A stretch of 64,000 nucleotides of DNA from assembly GCA_029204225.1 (NCBI GenBank), contig MU831921.1, positions 1-64,000 of the forward strand, in the 5' to 3' direction. This document shows, piece by piece, positions 1-12,180 of the stretch. Each line of letters opens with the position of its first letter. Positions within the stretch are counted from its first letter, which is position 1. The position numbers and the translations under genes are program-made. The notes under the pieces are model-generated. The model was not told the origin of the DNA. It searched no databases and saw only the letters and a program-made list of their open reading frames with translations. The DNA is from Diphasiastrum complanatum. Taxonomy: Eukaryota > Streptophyta > Lycopodiopsida > Lycopodiales > Lycopodiaceae.

Positions 1-853
1 ATTTTCTTCATTCCATCTGTTATTTTGGATTATCATTCTTAGGTTTATCTCTCATTCTCTTCATTCTCTCTGTTCTCAGCTTGCGTACACATATTTTGGA
101 CTAATGGCTACACAAATGCATAAGATCAATGGATACCAAGAATATATCGAAAATATCAATGGATCTTGATGTATCTCTCTGCAAAAGGCTCATTCCGGAA
201 AAGAAAAGATCGGATAACATATATAGAAGCTCTTAAAAAGGTAGGATAATGAATTTCAAAGTATCACCTGCCGGTCAATTTATCACAAAAGTTTTAGTTC
301 AGCATGCTTATCTTCACAAAGAGCTCAACATTCAAGATTTGAATCCAAATGATAGAAAAAAATGAAATTGGAAACTTTCAGATTTAATTATTTTAGTGTT
401 AGCATTTTCTTTAAATTAAATTTTTCTTGTGATATTTTTGTTTGTTTTGCATATTTGTATCCATCAAATTTCGTTGAATGGCAAATAGTTCAATCGATTG
501 CAGGAATAATTGATGTCATACATATGGATATCGGTATTTTACAATACAAAGGTCGTTCTCCAAAATCATTTTTAGAGTCAAGAGTTTTCTTTTATGATCA
601 GACCTATTTTTTTGATAAAAATGGTTTAGTTAGTAGATTAGAGCCATATCCTCTATCAGATTTTTCGAGTGAGGAATGGATTTCTCTTGATGCAACAATT
701 GCAGAAAGTTTTTGATCTAGACTATATATTGATATTCAGAGTATATTAAAATGTAGCACTGTTCAAAGAATAATAGATTAAGTTCGGCGCGTCTGACCTG
801 AATTCTGAACTTGGGATCTCCCTGCTTGTGTGCTGATCCGATATTGGATCCTA
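1..853. other. AT-rich sequence, no firm gene
   Basis: I recognise no gene here. A 117-codon frame on the plus strand (362-715) and a short open stretch just before it (about 250-360) have ordinary amino acid composition, but I see no known motif. They could be exons or decayed transposon coding sequence leading into the remnant that follows. Confidence 0.3.
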
Positions 854-1437
854 ATGGCATGCACTAAGCAAATAGCACGTATCCATCGTGGAGGTATCCC
901 AATCATAGGAGGCCAGGGAAATATCCTCTGCTCCAAAAAAAAAATGAAGAAAAGAAGAAGAGGAAGCAATCACAACCTCTCCGGCTTGTATTTTAGTTAC
1001 AGAACAGGAGTGTTTGAAAGAAGAGGAGGTCTCTTGACCCTCCTAATAAAGCGAGAGATCTTTCTAAGCCTTCTCCTCTGCATGACATTCTAATTGCTAG
1101 ACAATCTCCTCCGAAATCCCCTTCTTCTTCTCCTAAATCTCAATCTCCATCTTCTCCTCCTAAAGATTCCTCTAATAAATCTCAATCTCCTTCTTCTCCT
1201 CCTAAAAATTCCTCGCCTAATAAAACTCCTCCTCCATCTAAATCTCAGTCTCCTCCTACCCTCACACATATTAGTTTCCCCCCACCAGTTTCAAGAAAAT
1301 ATTTAGATGATTTTGTATATTTAAAGGTCAAATCGATTTTAAATGACAGTTCTTTAAGTGGTTTATCTATAATACTTCCTTCACCCCCTACACTTGCCTT
1401 TGTAAATGCTCCTCAATATGTACAGTATGACCAATAG
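854..1437 (+). pseudogene. decayed coding remnant: H3-like N-terminus, then Ser/Pro/Lys-repeat frame
   Basis: The ATG at 854 opens a frame beginning MACTKQIAR, which matches the start of histone H3 (MARTKQTAR) at 7 of 9 positions, and a GG pair follows at the H3-like spacing. It does not continue as H3. In another frame, open from about 1,018 to a TAG at 1,435, the translation has repeated SPPK / SQSPSSPPK blocks (about 1,100-1,250) and then a less biased segment (VSRKYLDDFVYLKVKS...). The frame change and lack of introns suggest a decayed gene, perhaps transposon-borne. I do not recognise the family. The C-terminal segment looks globular rather than low-complexity. Confidence 0.4.
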
Positions 1438-1789
1438 TTGAACACATATCTAAATGCTTTAGGTCCTCTACAGTTTTAAGATGCCGATTACCAATGTTGG
1501 TCTTCCCCTTTCTAAACTGAATACATGTGAACTAGAAAGTAGGGATAAAATGTTAGGGGACAATGTAGGAGAGAGGGCAATTCAATACTGGATGGAGTTT
1601 TTCTAGACCCCAGTATTTATAAATGTCGCATTGTTTCTGCTTAAATTCATGGCTATATTTGATTTCCCTGATTTCAAAAGTCTGCATGATGATATGCTCC
1701 AATACGTCAGACTGGGGACTCCAATACTCGTACTTGAAGAAAAAAAACGTTTCTTTTACCAAAGATTTGCTAGCTTTCAGCCCTCACTC
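1438..1789. other. no gene seen
   Basis: Short AT-rich stretch between the coding remnant and the LTR-like sequence; nothing recognisable. Confidence 0.3.
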
Positions 1790-2641
1790 TGACGAAAATG
1801 TTCGCAAATGCGAAAGTCAAAAGACACGAAGCGAAAATGTTCGTGAACACTCTGAAAAAAAGTCACGAACACGAAAAATTTGCAAAAGAGAATTTTGTTG
1901 CGGTACAGCTGGAGAAAGTCAAATGACGCAAAGCGACACGAAAATCATCGCGATGTCCTTTTCAACCCTCACGCTCCAAAAAAGAATCAGCAAGATCATG
2001 CAACTACTAAGAAGTATAGATATCTGATCTGATATCATGACATCAGCAGATGCACTCTAGGTCGTGGCTAATCTGCAACTCTTGTAATTCCTGATAGATG
2101 TTTAATCACTCTAATCTAGAAGTTACACAATGCAACTACATACCTTTTGGTTGATGCATGATATAACAAGTCTAATGCTAGTAAGCAAGATAGACACACA
2201 GAATACAGAATAGAAGTCCGCCTGCAAGCGAGACAAGTTTTGTAAGCAGGATCCACAGAGATCCAAATAGTCCGCTAGTAAGCGAGACATTACTCGTGAG
2301 AGAGCGCCACTTCTCTCACACCAACGCATTCTGTCGGTCTGTCATACAGTGCACGAAAAACGAGAAGATCAATAGATGATATTGTAGCCATTACGCACAT
2401 ATCACTCTTATCTTGTCTGATCTTGAATGAATTGTTGTCCGCCATCGTTTGTGTATCTCATTCACTCATTTTATCAATTTTGCACACTGGTTGAATTTTG
2501 TTGAATGTTGTGTTAATCAAAATGTAAATCAGCAGTGTCTATCTACATTCTGGAGGACGATAGGAATGATACAGCTGGCAGTGACCAGCAATCATATTTG
2601 AAATCCATTCGAATTGTTTTTCGCATCCGCGATTGCTTTTG
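1790..2641 (+). mobile_element. probable 5' LTR of a copia element (left edge uncertain)
   Basis: The stretch ends immediately before a tRNA-iMet primer site and is followed by copia gag, so its right end is the end of a 5' LTR. It contains ACACGAAGCGAA-type motifs near 1,830 and GCGAGACA-type motifs near 2,230 and 2,280; similar motifs occur in the LTR at 26,904-27,637 and the fragment near 52,250-52,495, so these belong to related LTR families. I could not fix the left edge, and no matching 3' LTR lies nearby. Confidence 0.45.
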
Positions 2642-2653
2642 TGGTATCAGAGC
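2642..2653 (+). other. primer binding site, tRNA-iMet type
   Basis: TGGTATCAGAGC is the exact complement of the 3' end of plant initiator tRNA-Met, the standard primer of copia elements. It sits between the LTR-like region and the gag remnant, in the expected orientation. Confidence 0.8.
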
Positions 2654-2843
2654 CCACCTTGTCATAATCAGACATAGCCAAAAAGACTATCAGATTCAGG
2701 AGGCCAAGCATTCAAACAAACAACTATCAACAAGAGATCACACTTCAGAAGCAATGGCTTCAATCAGTAGCATACAGAGCAAGATCTGTATAGTTCTGGA
2801 TTCTTCAGGATCTAATTTTCTAGTCTGAAAAGTTAAGACATCA

Positions 2844-3818
2844 TTGATACTAAAGGGTGAAGGTTTATCCCCCTGGGTGGATGGCACAGAGGAGATGCCT
2901 ATGACATCAGACAAAGAGCTACGCGAGTGGAGGGAGAAAAATGACAAGGCAGTAGCCTTGCTATCTTCATCCATCAAAGATAGTCTCACACTTGACCTGG
3001 CTACACTCTCCAAAGATAAGGAGATGTGGGATACACTACTCACGAGATTTCAAACAAAATCAAGAAGTCAAATAATGATGCTGGAAGATCAACTGACAAA
3101 TCTACAGTGGGACGGGAAAGACCTCACTTCTTTTGTAAGGAAGATGAATCACTACATAACTCTAGAGCAGAGAATGCAGTGTCAGCTGAGAAGCAACTCA
3201 CTTACCTGTTGAGAGCCTTACCCAAATCTTTCCAGACAACCAGAACTCTGCTCGCGGAAGATCCTACAATGACCCTCGAAAAGGCATTTGTCGAAATTCG
3301 AGAGGAATTCGAGGCTAGAGAGCACCTTGATCACAAGGATGGTTCTGACCAAGCCTTCTACGGCAACAAAGAAAAATCCAAGAAACAATTTAAGCCTAAG
3401 ATGGAGTCAAATCAAAGGCAGGATCATGATCAGCAAGCAAAGGGGACCAGCAAAGGCAATTGGAAGAGCAAAGGAAGGTTGAAACAACAAGGAGGAAGAA
3501 AGAAGACTTGCGTAAGATGCAGACGAGATGGGCACACAATTGATACATGCTGGCTCAATTCAAAAATTGAATGTATCCACTTCCACAAGAAGGGTCATGC
3601 AACCATGCATTGTCGCCTGAACCCAAGAAACAAATCAGCATAGAATAGACAGGAGAACAGTAACAGTTCATCCTATGTCGAGGAGCTTGAGAATGGGCGA
3701 AGAGAGATCGAACAGAAATTGTTCGACCGCCTACATCTGTGCAGATCTGTGTGCAGCATCAATGCCTGACACACAAGAGGTGATCCTAGATTCGGGAGCT
3801 ACCTCACACATCGTGACA
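2844..3818 (+). pseudogene. copia gag-protease remnant
   Basis: The first frame (2,844-3,212) encodes a copia capsid-like helical region (LSPWVDGTEEM... EMWDTLLTRFQ). The protein then continues in a second frame (to 3,643), so there is a frameshift near 3,180. A basic tail carries two zinc knuckles: CVRCRRDGHTIDTC is complete, while the second (CIHFHKKGHATMHC) has lost its second cysteine. An aspartic protease motif, VILDSGATSHIV, follows at 3,780-3,815. The coding sequence then breaks off against a different copia fragment. This copy cannot be functional; gag normally forms the particle and the protease matures it. Confidence 0.8.
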
Positions 3819-3828
3819 TAAAGGCAAA

Positions 3829-4375
3829 TTGAGAGGAAGGGGAAAAGAGCAACATCAACATTTCAAGAAGGAAAAATCAAAGGAGAAGAGTGATGAGGAT
3901 TCATCACAATCATCAACAAGTTGCAAATCCAACAAGAAGTGCTTCTTTTGTTGTAAGAAGGGACATTTTGCTTCTATTTGTTTCAAGAAAAAAAAAGTTC
4001 TTCAAACAAGCTAACCTTACTAAAGAGAATGAAGGTGAGGTAGAAGGGAGTTATGAGGCAGGATCTCTCATGATGTCAATGTATTCTTCTTCTAGTTTTG
4101 AAGATGGAAATGCGGGTGGATAGATAGTGGATCTACTTCTCATATGACTACTTCAAGAAAATATTTCACTCATCTTGCACCTGACAATGGAGCTAGAAAG
4201 TTCATCTTCTTTCCTATTGATGGTAAATGCAAGATAGAAGGAATTGGTAGTGTACCAATTGGTGTTGGATCCACTATGACTCTAAATGATGTACTTTTTG
4301 TGCATAATCTCACCATGAATCTCATTAGTGTTGGTGAAATGCTAGATGATGGTTTCCAAGTTGACTTTGGATAAG
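3829..4375 (+). pseudogene. copia nucleocapsid-protease fragment, same lineage as the intact element
   Basis: The fragment has a Lys/Ser-rich linker, a zinc knuckle (CFFCCKKGHFASIC) and, after a frameshift, a second protease active site (WIDSGSTSHMT, about 4,118-4,150) followed by the LFVHNLTMNLISVGEML segment typical of the protease-integrase linker. These parts align in order with the intact copia at 44,691-48,680, so this is a diverged fragment of that lineage. It has been joined head to tail to the protease of another copia family. Confidence 0.75.
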
Positions 4376-5598
4376 ATGCTTGCTTGATTAAGAGGGATTG
4401 TGGAGTGGTGGCAAGAGGGACTAGATGTGGAAATCTTGTGGAAGTGTGGTCAAGAGGAGCTTGGATCATCTCAAGGAGGAGAAGGCAATTAGATTGCCTC
4501 AATCTATGTTCCATGATGGTAAGCCTTGGAGTTGCTTGCTCTTCTCTTGCACAATCTCTTTGCACTGGTTGTCTAGTCATCGATCTCCAAAACATGATGC
4601 AAAGGAATATTGTTCAATGATTGTGATAAGCACTTTGAGATTTACAAAACTCTTTTTACAATTAGTACTTCCTTGTTACATGTGTTTCTTTGTCCATTTC
4701 TTTAGTGTCAGCTAGATTTAAGTTTCCTCCCGGTATCATGTATTTCCATGAATTGATACTCTTGTGCAGGAGTGAAATTGACATTACATGTGGCTCTTGT
4801 CTCAACTCAACCATAAGTTGGACAAGTTCCATTTTGCATATTGTGCCTTTCCTTTCTTGACATAACCCTTGAAGCTCTTGATTAGGCTCAACATGATAAA
4901 ATGTATCAAGATCATTATGCAACTTTGAGAATGCACTCAACAACTCATCTTCACATACACCTAGTAAGAACAACAAAACCAAGAGAAAGCAAAATCACAA
5001 GGAAATACAAAGCTAGAAATCACAAAGCAAAACTTGTGAAGTGAAAATGAAACATTTGAAAAACCTTTGCATGGTCTTGGACAAAAAACTTCTACGACTT
5101 GTTTCAAATAGCTAAATTGTGAATTTGACACATATTTTTCAATCACAATTTTTCTTAATTCCTATTATTGTTACATGCCATTTAGGAATTGGATAAGTTA
5201 TTCTAGGCATTATACACTGATAATAAAATAACCAATATTATTCCATGCAAATTCTAGTAGCCATGCAATTTCACAAATAATAGATGAAAATTAAGCTTGT
5301 CATTGACTAGTATTGGAGGTTCCAATTGCCGATGACAATCCATATTAATGTGTATGTTGATTTTCTGTAGCTCTAAAAATGATGCCCCTATAGAACCACT
5401 CATGACAATGCATTACCTTTTCTCCTACCTCCATTGTATCTTTGTTAGGTGCTTTCTTGACAAGGGATTGGGTCCAAAAAGAAGATATTTACATGAAAAT
5501 ATAGCACCACAAATCTATGGTGTCATTATGAAGATGGTTGCATATTTTCAAACATTTCCAAATCTAAATAGTAGTAATGGAATCCCAAGTATGTTTTA
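4376..5598. other. degenerate sequence, probably old copia debris
   Basis: From 4,376 to about 4,720 short plus-strand frames may be decayed integrase-region sequence continuing the previous fragment, but the match is too weak to assign. From 4,720 to 5,598 I see no recognisable coding sequence or repeat. Confidence 0.3.
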
Positions 5599-7510
5599 TT
5601 AGCCAAGCCATACTCCGTGATCAAGGATAATGATCTTCCCATCATGAAATCTTATGTACAATGATGGATCATAAGCACTTAAAACAAAGCTACTAGAGAT
5701 AAGGAAAGAGTTTAGCCTAGAGTACCATGCTCCAGGTGCTTGCTTGAGTCCATAGAGATTCTTCTTCAAAAAACACACCTTTCCTTCATGCTTTTCCTTC
5801 ATGAAGCCCTCAGGTTGCCTCATGTAGATCTCTTCCTCAGTAGCCATTGAGGAAGGCATTTGTAAAATCAAGTTGGAATAGCTCCCAATTCAAGGTAGTA
5901 GCAAGACTAATGATCAATCTTATTGTAACAAGCTTAGCCACAGGAGCAAAAGTTGGCATCATAATCAATTCCTTTGGTTTGCAAAAACCTTTTGATACAA
6001 GCCTAGCTTTATGCTTACTTATTGATCCATCTTGATTATACTTCAGTCTATACACCCACTTGCAATCAAGTGGTTTCTTCTCTTGAGGAAGATCAACAAG
6101 ATCCCAAGTATGATTCTCCATAAGAGCATCATACTCCACTTGCATAGCATCCATCCAAATCTTTGATTTACATGCATCTTCATAGCAAGTTGGTCCATCA
6201 AGCATTGAAGTAAGAAAAGTGTAAGAAGTAAAAGATGAAATGCCTTTCCTTTGATCACCTTTGCCATAATAAGTGAGCCTCAATGGCTCGGCCCTTGATC
6301 TTGTGGATCTTCTTGGAATCCTTGGATCTTGAGGTGGATCCTCAAGCTCTTGATCACTTTGAATCTTCTCTTCCGTCCTAGCATGGTCTTTGGCATCAAG
6401 ATGATTAGTAGCATTGTCATTTATTTCACAAGCATGTCCTTCATAAAAAATAACATCCCTACTCACTATGACTTTCTTAGTGATGGGATTGAAGACTCTA
6501 TAACTTTCGCTATTTTCACCATATCCCACAAAGATGCCTTTGATGGAGGTTGCATCATCCTTATTCCTTGTATCCAAGGATTGGTATACATAGCAAGTGG
6601 ATCCAAATATCTTAAGATCTTTGAGTTTTGGCTTCTCTCCAAATAGAGCTTCATATGGTGTGATTTCTCCAATGGCCTGGTTGAGCAATCTATTGCACAA
6701 AAAGTTAGCACAAGTGATTGCCTCACCACAAAATGGTTTTGTTAGAGAAGCATCTAGCCTTAAGGCTTTAGCACACTCACAAAGAGATCTATTTCTTCTC
6801 TCGGCCACTCCTTTTTGTTGAGGGTTGTAAGGACAAGACAACTCCCTCTTAATGCCATTAGAACTACAAACCTCTATCATTTTATTGGAGATATTTTCTC
6901 CTCCATTATCACTTCTTAATACCTTGATCTTGGTACTAAGTTGATTCTCTACTAGAGTTTTGAACTTTACAAATGAATCAAACACCAAAGATTCACAATA
7001 CAAGAGGTAAATCCAACCATATCTAGAAAGATCATCAATGAAGATGACATAGTACTTGGCACCACCATTAGATTCTTGAGAGAAACTATGAACGTCCGAA
7101 TGGATGATTTCAAGAGAAGTGTTAGATATTGACGTAGATCTAGATAAAGGTAGCTTATGAGCCTTTAAGAGGCTACAAGCCTCACAATGCTTTCCACACT
7201 TTGACAATTGCTTGGGGAGGCCGAGTGCAAGCTCCTTTGCACCCATGGATTCCATAGCTTTGAAGTTGGGGTGGCCCAAGCTTTTGTGCCATAACTCCAC
7301 ACTTGAGATCTCCACCTTTGCCAAATTCATAATCTCCATTGCAACATTAGCATCTAGTTAAAACCCTTTGCTATGCATTCATCATGCTTAAGTATGGAAC
7401 AAATTCCATTCTTAAATTGTACATCTAGGCATTATCCATTAATTGGCCAACACTTAACGAATTCTTGGTTAACTTAGGTACAAAAAGGACATTTTCAAGA
7501 TTCATCCTTT
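5599..7510 (-). pseudogene. copia integrase-reverse transcriptase remnant, minus strand
   Basis: The main frame (7,339 down to 5,837) holds the integrase zinc motif (H-x4-H ... C-x2-C, from LWHKSLGHPN to CEAC), then the catalytic DDE residues (HSDVH, RSDNGGE, GVAERRN), then the start of the reverse transcriptase (CKWVYRLKYN, FTNAFLNGY). A frameshift near 5,850 moves RT into another frame (EEEIYMRQPEGF ... LYGLKQAPGAWYSRLNSF), which stops before the YVDD box. RNase H and the 3' LTR are absent. On the right, 7,440-7,510 still encodes the protease-linker motif LFVPKLTKNSLSVGQL. It is the same lineage as the intact copia (shared SLCECAK, LYGLKQAP) but clearly diverged. Confidence 0.85.
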
Positions 7511-9601
7511 TGGATGATCCAACATACAATGGAATAGTCCAATACCACTTATTCTACAATCTTGATCACTAGCTGTAAAGATGGTGCTTAACATTTAACA
7601 ATCCAAGTATACAATTATATAGTCTTAAGATTCTTAAAGTGTGAGTTCCAAGTTGTCACTAGTATTCGAATTAAGTGTGGTTTTGGGGAGAGTGTTGGAC
7701 ATTGTCACATTCAACACTAGGGAGAAAACTATCACTTAAAGTTCTATTTCAATTTTTTCATTTTTAGTCACCTTTTAACCACACTAGCAAGTGTTTTCAA
7801 GAGTAGTTTCAAGTTTCTAAAGTTCTCATCATGAGCATAAATGGAATAAAAAATGGAGGCTCCAAAATGTTCTCAATGATTCAAAGCCATTACATTAAAT
7901 GTGTATGTGAATTTTTTATCTAAATTGTTTGTTAACCGAGATTGTTAATCACTTACAAGAAACAATTTTGAATTGAAAAGTTTGATAGTTAAAATGATTG
8001 GATGGGTACTTGTTTCCCATATATTATTAAAAGTACATAAAACATGGTTTAGGTAACATGGATGGTTCAAATACCACAAGTTCAAATGTATAGTATAATG
8101 AACAACTTAATAGTGTTAAAGCAAATGCACTATAACTATATGAAATGGTACATGTGCATACAATAATCAATAATATCATTATTGTGACAAGTGCATTGGT
8201 ATCAAATTACACGATGAAGTTGACACAACCTTTTATTTACTTTCCATGATATGACTTTTTAGGTGTCATTTGGATTTTACATCAAAACTTTCTTTATCAC
8301 ATATTTATGTAGTTTAAGACACTAAGACAGTCACCTCCTTGTCATGAATATTGTTTGTTTAAATATATATCACCTCAAATAATTGGCACACAAAGCAAGA
8401 TAGGTAAAAACTATTTAATTCTAACGTTGATTGTAGGAGAAAATCAACACTTATTCAAAAGTTCAAAACTACTATGCTATAAGCCAAATTAAAGATTTCA
8501 AAATCTACATTTATCACATTTCAAATCATTAAAAAGTACAACTATCCATATTTCACATCACTCACTAAAATATTGATGTTAAAGTGGTTGTCTTTTTCTC
8601 TGATATCATGAACTATGCTATATTATGACTTATACTAATATTAAAACTAAAGTTGATTGGAATATCATGTATGACATTTTAGTGAATGTGAACATGGAAA
8701 GATGCCTGTAGTTTGCAAAATAATAAAGCAATTTGGAAATTTTGAGGAGATATCAAAACACACACACACACACACACACAGTTTACTTTTGAAAGACACA
8801 AAATTGAGCATATATGTATATAGATTTCTGCATATTTTACAATGAAAGATTCTATTCATATGTGAGATCCACTTGATTGAGTTTTATGGATAGATTTTTT
8901 TAGTTAAAAATAAAAATAAAAATGGAAAAATCCATAGCCATATCTTTAGCTTTGGTGAATTAAATATTTTCTAAGATACCTTGTAAATAGGGATTTCAAG
9001 TGATTGTCAATGAGCATTACAATGAGATGTGCATTCAATTTTTAAAAATCTAGCAAATCTTATGGCTTTTTTATTATTTCTATGTGAATCAACATCTAGG
9101 TAATGTAAGAGAATCCCAATTGTAGCATTCGCATGGCATGTATTTATTACATATTAAAAATGTGATTTATTCCAAAAAAAATAAGTTGAGTCATTTAGAA
9201 GAAGAAGAGATTGTAGAACGTACTTTTTTAAGCATCACATGATTAATAGTGTTCAAATAAAACGTATAGGACATATCAAGAAAACCAATACGCTAGTAGA
9301 TTTATTGTGTAACAAAATGTAACTCCGATTTGGCTTGACTTTTGTTGGCATCCTATAGGCCCAACATCATTATGCACTCACTCTATTGGAAAAGATAAGT
9401 ACTTTTTTTACCGCAATTTTATGGAATCGCTAACGAGAATGCCCCCAAATAGATGGATGACTTTGAAACGCTCATGTTCATTAGTAAGGTAGTTAACCCT
9501 ATCCACAAGGTGTTGACACTCGGAGACCAACTTCAAGTTGTGTTTTTCTTCACAACTATGGTCCTATTTCTTGGAATAGTAAACAAAACTTCTACTACTT
9601 T
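7511..9601. other. AT-rich intergenic sequence
   Basis: No coding region or recognisable element apart from a CA microsatellite. Confidence 0.4.
8757..8780. repeat. (CA)n microsatellite
   Basis: About twelve uninterrupted CA units in non-coding DNA. Confidence 0.95.
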
Positions 9602-10558
9602 AGAGCGTAGGCGTGTAGGAACGGAAACACAACAGTTAGCAGCAGAAATATTCAAGATGAATCATTCATACAAAATTGCGCAAATGAATAATACAGTAGT
9701 GAGACAAAAATTGCAATTTGATTAATATCAACAGCGAGTACAATGGCTTGAAGTGATAACTTTAGCTTGCTGAGCGTGATAACGCTGGCTACAGAAGAAC
9801 TCTGATTATAATGTTAAAACAACACTTACATTGCTTGATTCATCTAGTAGTATATATTTACAAGTGTCTTCAAAAATATCTTACAAGCATTGAATGCTAT
9901 TTATGTCAGTCTTTGTATATGGGCCAGCTATTTTCAGGGTTGATGATAAGTTGGCGACGTCGGTCTGCCACTGTTGGAAAAATCCAAAAACCGCGAAGGT
10001 GCCCTTGAACAGAGAAAGTATGTGAATCCCGAACGTGCCTTTAAATCGAAGACAGAGAAATACGAAAAAGATGACAGTGCCTTTAAAATGGATTTTGGTC
10101 ACAGTGTCGTAATTTTCCCGAAAGTGCAAAAAATGCAAAAAACCTGACAGTGTCTTTAAAATGAAATTTGGTCACAATGTCGCATTTTTTTAGAAGGTGC
10201 AAAAAATGCAAAAAACCCGACAGTGCCTTTAAAATGAAATTTGGTCACAGTGTCGCATTTTCCTGAAAAAATGCAAAAAACCCGCCAATGCCTTAAAAAT
10301 GAAATTTTGTCACAATGTCGCATTTTTCCAAAAGTGCGAAAAATGCAAAAAACCCGACAGTGCCTTTTTTTTTTTTGACAATGTTGCTTTTTCCCGACAG
10401 TGCAAAAAAGGCGAAGATGCCTTAAACGAAAAATATTTTAAGAAAAAAACAAAGTTTTGGAAAAATGCAAGGTCCGAAATATGTTGTCGGCCTTCGGCTG
10501 TTTTCAGGATGCTCATTACTTGAACGATTTGTTGATACTGGGCAAAAAAAATCTAACA
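9602..10558 (-). mobile_element. 3' LTR of the deleted copia (left copy)
   Basis: Near-copy of 12,181-13,197. On the minus strand it begins TGTTAGATTT directly after a polypurine tract. Its outer 30 or so bases are missing compared with the other LTR, so the left junction is damaged and no target-site duplication can be read. It contains a minisatellite (about 10,060-10,420). Confidence 0.85.
10060..10420. repeat. LTR-internal minisatellite (left LTR)
   Basis: About five imperfect units of roughly 70-75 bp, each containing AGTGCCTTTAAAATG, GGTCACAGTGTCGCA and GTGCAAAAAATGC-like blocks. The same array is in the other LTR with different unit lengths. Confidence 0.8.
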
Positions 10559-10567
10559 CTCCCTCTT
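10559..10567 (-). other. polypurine tract
   Basis: Read on the minus strand as AAGAGGGAG, immediately before the TGTTAG start of the 3' LTR; this is the plus-strand priming site of a copia element. Confidence 0.75.
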
Positions 10568-12168
10568 AATGTGGATCCTGAAAAAGCTTTGAACTTCAGT
10601 TTTAACATATCATTAAATCTGAGATGATGCTCCTTTGATAGAGCTAATATGCATTTTGAATCCTTCAATAAATTCAGATTGTCACTAAATAGTAACATAT
10701 CATCTACATAAAAGGTAATGATTATGAAGGAATTTGATACAGAATGGAAATAAAAAATCGAGTCTGTCGAGTTTGGAATAAAACCAATCTCGTTAAAAGA
10801 TACATTGGTCTTCTCTTAATTAGCATCAGGTGTTGACATTGCCTCTAAAACAACGTTTGATTCCTACACAAAGTAGCAGGTCGGATCATCCGTAAATCGG
10901 GATGGAGGCTGTCTTGATCGGTTCGATCTTCTAGGTTGAACTTCGATCCTTTGATGCGATTCATTTTGTTGAGAGACTGCCTCATTGTCGGAGTCAGTGT
11001 TAGTATCAGTGTCAATGTCAATGTCGATCTTCTGATCAGTCTTGAATTGTTTGGAGTTGTTAGTGTCGACTCTAGGATCTGAATTCGAAGTAGCTTTTCC
11101 CTTGTGGTCGATGAACTGATCTTCCACAAAAATGTCATTTCTGCTCATGAAGGTCTTCTGAGAGTTCACATTGAAGAGCTTGTATTTCTGATGGTCTGAG
11201 GAATAGATGATGAAGATCTACCTTTTGCTGGTATTGTCCAGCTTTCTACTTAGATCAGCTGGGATCTGTGAGTAGACTATGCATCCAAACACTCATAAGG
11301 TGTCTTGCCATTCAGGGCCTCTGAGACTTTGAGATGGATCGATTTTGAAGGTAGGTCGTTATAGTAACAGCTTCTGCCCAAAATTTCTTTGGAAGAGAGC
11401 CATGCATTACATCACCTTTCTGGAATTCGACTTTGACTGTTCCTACACCCTCAATAGTATGAGTCGAGTTGTCTCCAAGTTGCACAACTATAGGATGGTA
11501 CATGACTTGTAGTCATGGAACCAGTGTCGATGGTGAGTCATGTGTTGTGATGCACCTGAGTCAAAATACCAGGAATCGATATCATGTTGTTCTTCGACTT
11601 TGGTCAAGAAGGCAGCTTCATCTTCCTCCTGTTGCTGGATCGAGTGACTGGTAGAAGTAGCATTTGCTTGTCCTTGGAACTGCTGCTTCCTTTTGTTGTC
11701 GTATTGCAGCATTCTACAATCCTTGATAAGTGACCATGAGTCCTCTTATAGTACTTATAGAATAGATTCTGTCTTGGCTGGAAGGATACTCTGAAGTTGA
11801 TGGTGTGTTTGATACAGGTCGTTGCATGTTGCTCTTGTTGTCAGGATAGTCTGACTGTGTAGACCTCTTGGATCTAAACTTTTGATTTTTTGAATATAGA
11901 GCTTGAGGATCCGATCTTGAGCCTGAGGAGGATGACAGTTCTTTGGCTAGTAGTATAACCTTCATCTTGAATTTCCAAATATGGTAGTTATCTCCATCGA
12001 GTTTGTCAATGAGCGATGAACTAGATGATGGATCCATTCTATTTGAACAAGATCGTTGGTAGAAACAATGATTGTCGGGATATTGTTGGTTGCACGTTTG
12101 CTAGAGAGACGTCTTGGTAGAAACAAGACTGATAATCCGTAGTAGAAATGCAGATTACTAAAATGCCT
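10568..12168 (-). pseudogene. internally deleted copia gag-pol
   Basis: Minus strand, right to left: gag start at 12,037 (MDPSSSSSLIDKLDGDNYHIWKFKMKV, a typical copia gag N-terminus); most of gag missing; protease WYFDSGASQHMTHH near 11,560; an abrupt jump to the integrase end (SLPKKFWAEAVTITTYLQNRS, about 11,390-11,320); an Asp/Thr-repeat linker and a Ser/Arg-rich segment (about 11,170-10,860); and an RT scrap with the catalytic YVDDMLLFSDNL near 10,700. Frames change between pieces. The internal region is only 1.6 kb against the usual 4-5 kb, so it is non-autonomous. It could still be mobilised in trans, since LTRs, primer site and polypurine tract remain. Confidence 0.85.
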
Positions 12169-12180
12169 GCTCTAATACCA
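12169..12180 (-). other. primer binding site, tRNA-iMet type
   Basis: Minus strand TGGTATTAGAGC, one base different from the usual site, directly inside the 5' LTR. Confidence 0.8.

Noticed and set aside
10299-10523. Cys/Lys-rich small frame resembling zinc-finger repeats (EKCKKPDSAF)
   Set aside because: It is the LTR minisatellite read in one frame; both LTRs show it and unit lengths break the frame. The same applies to 12,613-13,035.
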